Of a DNA stretch of 8,105 nucleotides, positions 1 to 5,511 are shown piece after piece. The translations under genes and the position numbers were made by a program. The notes under the pieces were generated by a model. It saw nothing but the letters and a program-made list of their open reading frames with translations. It was not told where the DNA came from and searched no databases. This stretch comes from an uncultured Fretibacterium sp. (GTDB lineage Bacteria; Synergistota; Synergistia; Synergistales; Aminobacteriaceae): NCBI GenBank assembly GCA_937892105.1, contig CALAUZ010000027.1:1-8105 (forward strand), given 5' to 3'. Position 1 is the stretch's first letter; every line of letters begins with the position of its first letter.

Positions 1-102
1 AAACGGCTCTAAGACCGTTGAGTATATTATCCGTTCTTCAACAGAACGCCCATATTGCTATGTTTTTATGTTTTAAGAGAGAAAGGGGAAAAAGTAAACT
101 CA

Positions 103-150
103 AATAGTGCGCTTCCTCCCCCTAGCTAAAGCTAGGGGTATCCGCGCGGA
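103..150 (-). mobile_element. Possible orphan right end of an IS200/IS605 (TnpB-type) element
   Basis: A perfect 8-bp stem (119-126 with 131-138) closes a four-base loop. Read on the minus strand it is CCCCTAGC, TTTA, GCTAGGGG, followed by GAGGAAG. This layout of a strong hairpin followed by a purine-rich GGAGG tract resembles the right ends of IS200/IS605 elements carrying tnpB. No run of T follows on either strand, so an ordinary intrinsic terminator is unlikely. One minus-strand frame runs into the hairpin and ends in a TAG inside it, as tnpB genes often do, but the sequence further upstream shows no TnpB catalytic or zinc-finger motif. If the assignment is right, this is a solo end or a non-autonomous relic. 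The assignment rests on remembered resemblance only. Confidence 0.35.
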
Positions 151-275
151 GTTTGTGATGACGATTGAAAATGGACATGCTAATATAACGGCAGGGATAC
201 GTGGTCAATATTATCGTTGAGTGTGGAATGGAAATAGCGAAACTCAAAATTGAGCTTCACCGCATTATTGATTTC

Positions 276-324
276 TTGACATAGAAACTTGTTTGGAGTA
301 ATTTTCACAAAGTCCTGTTATAGT
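276..324 (+). promoter_or_regulatory. Candidate promoter(s) for the acyl-CoA ligase gene
   Basis: A perfect -35 box TTGACA (276-281) is followed after 17 bp by TAATTT (299-304), a weak -10. A second candidate is an extended -10, TGT then TATAGT (316-324), which matches the consensus at five of six -10 positions and needs no -35. The two may be alternatives. The second lies inside the inverted repeat 310-336. Confidence 0.5.
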
Positions 325-336
325 GTTGTAGGACTT
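310..336. promoter_or_regulatory. Inverted repeat spanning the extended -10: possible operator
   Basis: AAGTCCT (310-316) is perfectly complementary to AGGACTT (330-336), with 13 bases between the arms. The arms bracket the extended -10 candidate, so a dimeric repressor bound here would block transcription of the ligase gene. No regulator gene is present nearby to match it to. Confidence 0.35.
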
Positions 337-369
337 CAATTTTATGTAAAGGAATGATAATTTCCCCAC

Positions 370-1998
370 ATGCCAATCACAGATTTGCTTGAACGGAACG
401 CCAAACTCTATGGCGATGAAGTTGCCCTAGTAGAAATCAATCCCGAACAGACTGAACCAGTCCGCATAACTTGGAAGGAATACGCGTTAATACAGCCCAC
501 ATCATCGAAGCCCTACCGCCGGGAAATAACGTGGTCAGTGTTTGATGAGAAGGCCAACAGGGTTGCTAACATGCTGCTATCACGGGGTGTTAAGCGAGGC
601 CAAAAGGTAGCGATACTCCTCATGAACTGTCTGGAATGGCTGCCGATTTACTTCGGTATCCTCAAGACCGGCGCAATAGCTGTACCCTTAAACTTCCGCT
701 ACTCCTCAGAAGAAATCGAATACTGTGTGAAGCTGGCAGATGTTGATGTATTGTTCTTTGGCCCTGAATTTATAGGGCGAGTGGAGAACACGGTACTTGC
801 GCTTGGAGAGAGCTGCCTGTTATTCTTTGTTGGGAATAACTGTCCATCATTTGCCGAAAGCTACAACGACGCTGTGAATAACCACCCTTCATATGCTCCC
901 AAGATACTGATAGAAGACCATGACGAGGCGGCAATATACTTTTCATCAGGCACGACAGGTTTCCCAAAGGCGATACTGCATAATCATACTGCGCTGTTGC
1001 AGTCGGCAAAAATGGAAACCATACATCACCAGACGAAACATGATGATGTATTTCTGTGCATACCTCCGTTGTATCACACCGGTGCAAAAATGCATTGGTT
1101 CGGCTCATTGTACACTGGAAGCCGTGCTGTAATCCTGAAGGGTACATCACCAAAGGCAATCCTTGATGTTGTATCATGGGAGAGATGTACGATAGTGTGG
1201 CTGTTAGTCCCGTGGTGTCAGGACATATTGACTGCGTTGGACAGGGGAGAACTTAAACTTGAGGGCAGGAACCTTTCACAGTGGCGGCTAATGCATATTG
1301 GAGCGCAGCCAGTACCGCCATCACTGATACGGCATTGGCTGGAATATTTTCCAGGCCACAAATACGACACGAACTACGGTTTATCGGAGTCTACAGGGCC
1401 AGGCTGTGTCCATCTAGGAATGGAGAACATACACAAGGTCGGAGCGATAGGAGTACCAGGATACGGCTGGGAGTTGAAGATAGTGGACAACGAAGGCAAG
1501 GGCATACCACAAGGCCAAACAGGGGAACTTTGCGTTAAGGGGCCTGGAGTAATGCTCTGCTACTATCATAATCCCGGCGCAACTCATGAGACAATCCGAG
1601 ATGGCTGGCTGTTCACTGGAGACATGGCCATGATGGACGATGATGGATTTGTGTGGTTGGTTGACCGCAAGAAGGACGTCGTTATAACGGGAGGCGAGAA
1701 CATCTACCCAGTACAGGTTGAGAACTTCATCATAACGCACCCGAAAGTACATGATGTTGCGGTGATAGGGCTTCCAGAGCCGAGACTTGGAGAGATAGCA
1801 GCGGCAGTGATACAAGTGAAAAAGGGAATGACTTGCACAGAGGAAGAAATAAATCATTTCTGCTTGGGGCTGCCGCGTTACAAGAGGCCGAGAAAGATAA
1901 TCTTTGCCGATATACCGAGAAACCCTACAGGGAAGATAGAGAAGCCGAAATTACGTGAGATGTATGCTCATGGAAGCAGTTTCTTTGGGAATGAGTGA
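370..1998 (+). CDS. Acyl-CoA ligase (AMP-forming), substrate unknown
   Basis: This is an ANL-superfamily adenylate-forming enzyme that activates a carboxylic acid with ATP to an acyl-AMP and then a CoA thioester, in the cytoplasm. All core motifs are visible in the 542-residue product: the phosphate loop SSGTTGFPK at 192-200, YGLSE at 336-340, TGD at 416-418, the hinge region VDRKKD at 431-436 followed by GGENIYP, and the C-terminal NPTGKIEK with the catalytic lysine K522. The length is normal for the family. Residues about 24-52 form an insert-like stretch before the usual N-terminal core. The motifs do not fix the substrate; a medium/long-chain or aromatic acid is possible. ATG at 370 is the first in-frame start after a stop at 358-360. 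The nearest Shine-Dalgarno-like AAAGGA (348-353) is 16 bases away, unusually far, so initiation may be weak. It is first in a plus-strand run that includes the lgt-like gene and htrA. Confidence 0.9.
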   Translation: MPITDLLERNAKLYGDEVALVEINPEQTEPVRITWKEYALIQPTSSKPYRREITWSVFDEKANRVANMLLSRGVKRGQKVAILLMNCLEWLPIYFGILKTGAIAVPLNFRYSSEEIEYCVKLADVDVLFFGPEFIGRVENTVLALGESCLLFFVGNNCPSFAESYNDAVNNHPSYAPKILIEDHDEAAIYFSSGTTGFPKAILHNHTALLQSAKMETIHHQTKHDDVFLCIPPLYHTGAKMHWFGSLYTGSRAVILKGTSPKAILDVVSWERCTIVWLLVPWCQDILTALDRGELKLEGRNLSQWRLMHIGAQPVPPSLIRHWLEYFPGHKYDTNYGLSESTGPGCVHLGMENIHKVGAIGVPGYGWELKIVDNEGKGIPQGQTGELCVKGPGVMLCYYHNPGATHETIRDGWLFTGDMAMMDDDGFVWLVDRKKDVVITGGENIYPVQVENFIITHPKVHDVAVIGLPEPRLGEIAAAVIQVKKGMTCTEEEINHFCLGLPRYKRPRKIIFADIPRNPTGKIEKPKLREMYAHGSSFFGNE

Positions 1999-2008
1999 AG
2001 GTTGTAAC

Positions 2009-2122
2009 ATGTCGGAACTGTGCCGTTTTGCCGGAATGATTATATACATGATGTTCTTTGACACTGGGTGGAATTTAGCTGTACAAGGGAAGCATTTTGA
2101 CAAAATTTCTCCCATGAAGTGA
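2009..2122 (+). pseudogene. Truncated DUF4160-like remnant (37 codons)
   Basis: An ATG preceded by GAAGG at 1997-2001 (seven-base spacing) opens a 37-codon frame ending in TGA at 2120-2122. The product begins MSELCRFAGMIIYMMFF and continues with DTG. This resembles the N-terminus of DUF4160 proteins (family pattern: M-P-E-x-x-R-F-x-G-I-I-I-x-M, then D-x-G or DHNPPH). Those proteins are usually about 80-90 residues and carry a PHFH/PHIH motif next. That motif and the rest of the domain are missing here, and I find no continuation in other frames before the lgt-like start. It therefore looks like a gene cut short by deletion or recombination, although its ribosome binding site is intact and it may still be translated. 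The preceding ligase stop overlaps its ribosome binding site, and its own stop overlaps that of the next gene. The family assignment is from memory of the pattern. Confidence 0.5.
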
Positions 2123-2133
2123 GGAGTATGAAC

Positions 2134-2922
2134 ATGTATCCAGTACTGTTCCGCATAGGAAGCCTCACTGTAGACACGTACAATGTAGTATGGTTCATAG
2201 CTCTGTTGCTGGCGATATGGTGGGTAATAAGACGTTTGGAGATATACGGACTAGACGAGTACGAAGCCCGAAGAATTATGGCCGTATCATTCTTCTGCAT
2301 GATGATTGGGGCAATAATCTTCAAGCAACTGCATAGAATACCCTACATAATCTCTAACCCTTCATACCTTCTCAAATTCCAGCAATGGGGAGTTAGCGAA
2401 TTTGGAGCTGTACTGGGAGCGTTCATATCAGCGTTCGTAATGTGCATATTCTCCCGTAACATCTCGTTCCTTAGGCTATGTGATGCTGCTGCCCCCCCTG
2501 CAATGCTCGCTATAGCAGTGGGACGTTGGGGGTGTTTCTTTCATGGCTGCTGCGTTGGGCTTCCGTCAAAATTCTTCACGGCCGTCCATTTTCCCAGAGA
2601 CCCGGCAGGTTTAACCCGGCACCCTGTGCAGATATATTACTCGGCCATAGCAATAGTTATCGTGTTCATTCTGCTTCGTGTTGAGAGAAGAATACTGCCG
2701 CGCCAGAAGAACAGTAACAGGTATTATTCCGTGATTGCACCTATGGCAATGATTATGTATACGTTCATGAGGTTTGGAGTTGCTGTGGCAAGGGACTATC
2801 ACCCGTTTTCATGGCTCATTGCATACTCTATGACGTTTAAGATATTGACGGCTGTATTTCCGTTTTTATGCTTATGGCTTGCGTATAGTCTGCTTAGGCT
2901 GAAATCGGCTGAAAGCATTTAG
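2134..2922 (+). CDS. lgt: Lgt-family membrane protein (prolipoprotein diacylglyceryl transferase-like)
   Basis: Lgt transfers diacylglycerol from phosphatidylglycerol to the lipobox cysteine of prolipoproteins in the inner membrane. The 262-residue product has the family layout: N-terminal MYPVLFRIG, multiple hydrophobic segments (about 15-35, 48-64, 90-106, 116-130, 168-182, 198-215, 226-252), the HPVQIY motif at 163-168 (usually HPTQLYE), and a C-terminal RFG...AR region. The family signature GRxGNFxNGE is changed to GRWGCFFHGCC at 130-140, and the usual SFHGG motif appears as SEFGA at 88-92. The residues corresponding to H103, N146 and E151 of E. coli Lgt therefore seem replaced. Similar Cys-containing variants are known to be annotated as Lgt, but activity is uncertain. 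I chose ATG 2134 because GAGGAG (2121-2126) lies seven bases before it. GTG 2119 and ATG 2128 overlap or abut that site. Confidence 0.75.
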   Translation: MYPVLFRIGSLTVDTYNVVWFIALLLAIWWVIRRLEIYGLDEYEARRIMAVSFFCMMIGAIIFKQLHRIPYIISNPSYLLKFQQWGVSEFGAVLGAFISAFVMCIFSRNISFLRLCDAAAPPAMLAIAVGRWGCFFHGCCVGLPSKFFTAVHFPRDPAGLTRHPVQIYYSAIAIVIVFILLRVERRILPRQKNSNRYYSVIAPMAMIMYTFMRFGVAVARDYHPFSWLIAYSMTFKILTAVFPFLCLWLAYSLLRLKSAESI

Positions 2923-3009
2923 TTAATATAGGTAAAACAAGGTATGAAGTATTTTGCTGCCCACATTAAAATACATGGCCGAAATAAAATCAATGGAGGT
3001 AAATGTATT

Positions 3010-4467
3010 TTGACAAGAAGAAAACTTTTAGCGTTATTCCTTGCGCTTTCCCTCATACTCACAGCATCAGGGAGCGCATTGGCACTCTCGCCGTTCAGCG
3101 TGTCGGACAAGAACCCAATAGTCCCCATCGTGAAGAAGGCTTCAGTTGCGGTAGTGAACATTGACGTTGAGAAGACGGAGAAGCGTACAATATCGCCGTT
3201 CCCGTTCGATGATGATCCATTCTTCAAGCGTTTCTTTGGGGACAGCTTCAAGGAGTTTACGCGTTCAGTGCCGATGAAGGGCAGAGGTTCAGGCTTCATA
3301 GTTCACACTGACGGAAGGATACTCACGAACAATCACGTTGTTGACGGCGTGGACAAAATCACGGTGTCGTTACAGCTTTCTGACGGCAGCAAGAAGACTT
3401 ACCCTGCAAAAATCGTTGGCAATGACCCGACATATGACCTTGCAGTGATAAAGATTGAGCCTGATGGTGTACTGCCTGTGCTTGAACTGGGCGACTCTGA
3501 CGCAGTAGAAGTAGGAGAGTTTGTTGTTGCAATCGGCAACCCATACGGTTTCGAGCATTCAGTTACGGCCGGTGTAATCAGCGCAAAGAACAGGAGCATT
3601 CATGCACAGGACGTGAACTTTGACGATTTTCTCCAGACGGACGCGGCAATAAATCCCGGCAACTCCGGCGGGCCGCTTCTCGACATGAACGGTAAAGTAG
3701 TCGGCATAAACACAGCGATAATTCCCTACGCTCAGGGCTTGGGCTTTGCGATACCCATCAACAAGGCAAAGGAAATCATGAATGACCTCGTATCGTTCGG
3801 CCGTGTAAAGCGTGGCTGGCTTGGTGTGAGCGTCAGGAATATTACCCCTGAGATGGCGAAGGCTTACGGTGTTGAGGGTACTAGCGGCGCGATGATTAAC
3901 GATGTCTTCAAGGGCGATCCAGCGGAAAAGGCGGGAATAAAGCGCGGAGATGTTGTTGTTGAGCTTAACGGTCAGAAGGTCAAGGACGCGAATGATTTTG
4001 TGTCGAAGGTGAGGACATTAGCCCCCAATACGACGGCGAGGCTTCAGGTTGTCCGCAAGGGAAAGAAGATGGCGTTCAACGTAAAACTTGCTGAACGTAA
4101 CAGCACAGTAGACGGCAGTCTGAAGGAAAGGGAAAAAAAAGACGACAAAGAAGGTAAAACATCAGGCAGTGCGGCCTTAAAGGATTTCGGGATTGTCAAC
4201 GTATCGCCGCTCACGGACGCACTCAAGAGGCAGTACAGGATAAACACTGACAGTGAAGGCTTAGTGATTACGGAGCTGGATAAAGGTTCATCGGCATCAT
4301 CTGACGGGGAATTGCGTGCAGGAGACCTTATTATTGAGGTGAACGGCCAGGAAGTCAGAACGCCCGACGACTTATCCCAAGCTGCCGGCAGCGATAATTC
4401 CATTGTACTTATGATTGAGCGTGAAGGTTCGACATATTTTGTGATGGTGAGCAAGCCAGAGAAGTAG
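3010..4467 (+). CDS. htrA: HtrA/DegP-type periplasmic serine protease with two PDZ domains
   Basis: This protease degrades or refolds damaged envelope proteins. From the TTG at 3010 the product has 485 residues. It starts with a clear signal peptide: MTRRK, a hydrophobic core to about 20, then SALA with likely cleavage after A25, and no lipobox cysteine. The trypsin-like domain has the full triad: H109 in TNNHV, D143 in YDLAV and S219 in GNSGGP. PDZ1 covers about 263-355 and PDZ2 about 395-482. A charged lysine-rich linker (about 362-388) joins them. TTG 3010 is chosen because GGAGGT (2995-3000) lies nine bases upstream. The earlier in-frame ATG at 2944 has no properly spaced ribosome binding site and would bury the signal peptide behind 22 extra residues. 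The gene follows the lgt-like gene by 87 bases, and I see no convincing promoter in that gap, so cotranscription is likely. A terminator follows it. An eight-A run in the linker is unusual. Confidence 0.93.
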   Translation: MTRRKLLALFLALSLILTASGSALALSPFSVSDKNPIVPIVKKASVAVVNIDVEKTEKRTISPFPFDDDPFFKRFFGDSFKEFTRSVPMKGRGSGFIVHTDGRILTNNHVVDGVDKITVSLQLSDGSKKTYPAKIVGNDPTYDLAVIKIEPDGVLPVLELGDSDAVEVGEFVVAIGNPYGFEHSVTAGVISAKNRSIHAQDVNFDDFLQTDAAINPGNSGGPLLDMNGKVVGINTAIIPYAQGLGFAIPINKAKEIMNDLVSFGRVKRGWLGVSVRNITPEMAKAYGVEGTSGAMINDVFKGDPAEKAGIKRGDVVVELNGQKVKDANDFVSKVRTLAPNTTARLQVVRKGKKMAFNVKLAERNSTVDGSLKEREKKDDKEGKTSGSAALKDFGIVNVSPLTDALKRQYRINTDSEGLVITELDKGSSASSDGELRAGDLIIEVNGQEVRTPDDLSQAAGSDNSIVLMIEREGSTYFVMVSKPEK

Positions 4468-4487
4468 CAGTCAGTAAGGAAAATTAC

Positions 4488-4524
4488 AGCCCCCCGTCTG
4501 TTATGGACTGAGGGGCTTTTGTTT
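4488..4524 (+). terminator. Intrinsic terminator after htrA, possibly bidirectional
   Basis: AGCCCC (4488-4493) pairs with GGGGCT (4512-4517), and GTC (4496-4498) pairs with GAC (4506-4508) above a small internal loop. The stem is followed by TTTTGTTT (4517-4524). The site lies 20 bases after the htrA stop and overlaps the stop codon of the converging dehydrogenase gene. On the minus strand the stem is followed by a weaker T-rich stretch, so it may also end the opposing transcript. Confidence 0.8.
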
Positions 4525-5506
4525 ATCCTTCAACGCCGTGCAGCTTTTTCCCTGTACCGAACTCGTAACAGCTTCGGAAATTCCCTTCCACCATATCGCA
4601 TACGTCTTCAGCAGTGTAGAATGCAGTATGCGGGCTGAGAATGACATTCGGGAATGAACGCAATATAGCCAGCTTGGGATTAACCATGACTTCACCCATC
4701 AAGTTATAGTAGTACAATCCGTTCTCGAACTCCACAACATCAAGTGCAGCACCTCCAAGCCTCCCTGACTCAATCCCCCATATCAGAGCTTCAGAGTCAA
4801 CCAGTTTTCCCCGCGCAGTGTTGATGATGTACGCACCGAGCTTCATCTTGTCGATTGTTTCACGGTTGATTATGTGGTAATTCTCATCGTTAGCGTTCAT
4901 GTGAAGGGTGATTATGTCTGACTCTGCGAGAATTTCATCAAGCCCGGCATATTTTGCGTACTTTCTGGCCGTATCGTTCTCGTAAACATCATACGCCAGA
5001 AGCCGGCAGCCGAAACCCGAAAGGTGTTGAAGCACTGTAGTCCCAATCCTTCCAGTCCCCATCACGCCGACCGTACACATCGAGAAATCACGCCCCAGCT
5101 TGTTCCTGAGAGAGTAATCCTGCAACTCCGCACGCTTCAGGATATGCGCAAACTTTCTCACACAGGCAAGCATGAGCATTATGGCATAGTCCGCGACACC
5201 TGTTGGAGTGTAGGTTACAGTGTCAACCTTGAGGCCAAGTTCACGGGCAGCATTGAGGTCAATATGGTCATAGCCTATTGAGCGCGTAAGAATGTATTTT
5301 ACCCCAACATCACGGAACGCCTGAAGAACCTTGCGGGACATGTCGCAGGGTGTACAGCTCATACCGTCGCAGCCGGAAGCGAGAGAGATGTTGCTGTCAT
5401 TGGGATATTCGGCAGTCCAGACGAAATCAACGCCGTATTTCTTCTGCATGTCGCGGCAAAAATGAAGCTCGTCATATTCCCTAAGCGCGTAAAAGCATAT
5501 CTTCAT
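4523..5506 (-). CDS. D-2-hydroxyacid dehydrogenase, VanH-like D-lactate dehydrogenase
   Basis: This is a cytoplasmic NAD-dependent enzyme, most probably reducing pyruvate or a related 2-oxoacid to the D-2-hydroxyacid. With the ATG at 5506 the product has 327 residues, the usual length. It resembles VanH-type D-lactate dehydrogenases along its length: GVKYILTRSIGYDHID near 68-83, the nucleotide-binding GTGRIG at 150-155 with an acidic residue D173 at the end of the second strand (typical of NAD preference), and catalytic R232 (TARGKLVD), E259 (DVVEFE) and H293 (SPHTAFYT). An in-frame GTG at 5515 overlaps the symporter stop. I prefer ATG 5506 because GGAAG in the symporter tail lies eight bases before it. 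The gene starts five bases after the symporter stop, so translation is probably coupled. No D-Ala-D-Lac ligase or VanX gene is in the window, so there is no sign of glycopeptide resistance. A cysteine-rich patch (C46, C51, C54) is notable. Confidence 0.87.
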   Translation of the reverse strand: MKICFYALREYDELHFCRDMQKKYGVDFVWTAEYPNDSNISLASGCDGMSCTPCDMSRKVLQAFRDVGVKYILTRSIGYDHIDLNAARELGLKVDTVTYTPTGVADYAIMLMLACVRKFAHILKRAELQDYSLRNKLGRDFSMCTVGVMGTGRIGTTVLQHLSGFGCRLLAYDVYENDTARKYAKYAGLDEILAESDIITLHMNANDENYHIINRETIDKMKLGAYIINTARGKLVDSEALIWGIESGRLGGAALDVVEFENGLYYYNLMGEVMVNPKLAILRSFPNVILSPHTAFYTAEDVCDMVEGNFRSCYEFGTGKKLHGVEG

Positions 5507-5511
5507 TCCAC

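Larger units (their letters stand above)
1..369. other. Non-coding leader region with several inverted repeats
   Basis: I see no convincing gene in this stretch. Short open frames exist at the left edge (for example one ending with TAG at 105-107 and one ending with TAA at 74-76). They are under 40 codons and lack recognisable motifs, so they could be the tail of an upstream gene or chance. The stretch holds several inverted repeats: 2-6 with 15-19, 32-37 with 43-48, 119-126 with 131-138, a perfect 10-bp palindrome at 141-150, 243-247 with 250-254, and 310-316 with 330-336. The right part contains the presumed promoter of the acyl-CoA ligase. The density of dyads and the lack of coding suggest a remnant of mobile DNA plus regulatory sequence. 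Confidence 0.6.

Noticed and set aside
32..48. Hairpin CGTTCT / AGAACG as a terminator of an upstream gene
   Set aside because: The stem is only six base pairs, and the nearest T-rich stretch begins about 15 bases later, too far for an intrinsic terminator.
98..217. Plus-strand open frame running through the 119-138 hairpin and ending RGQYYR
   Set aside because: It has no ribosome binding site at a plausible start and no recognisable family. It reads through a perfect hairpin, so chance is more likely than a gene.
1414..1857. Long minus-strand open frame inside the ligase gene
   Set aside because: It is a shadow of the well-supported ligase frame, with no family motif and no separate translation signals.
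2119..2133. GTG 2119 or ATG 2128 as the start of the Lgt-like protein
   Set aside because: Both overlap or abut the GAGGAG ribosome binding site (2121-2126). ATG 2134 has the right spacing and begins with the usual MYPVLF-type N-terminus.
4044..4454. Minus-strand 136-codon open frame within htrA
   Set aside because: It lies opposite the PDZ-coding part of htrA and has biased, low-information composition. I see no independent support.
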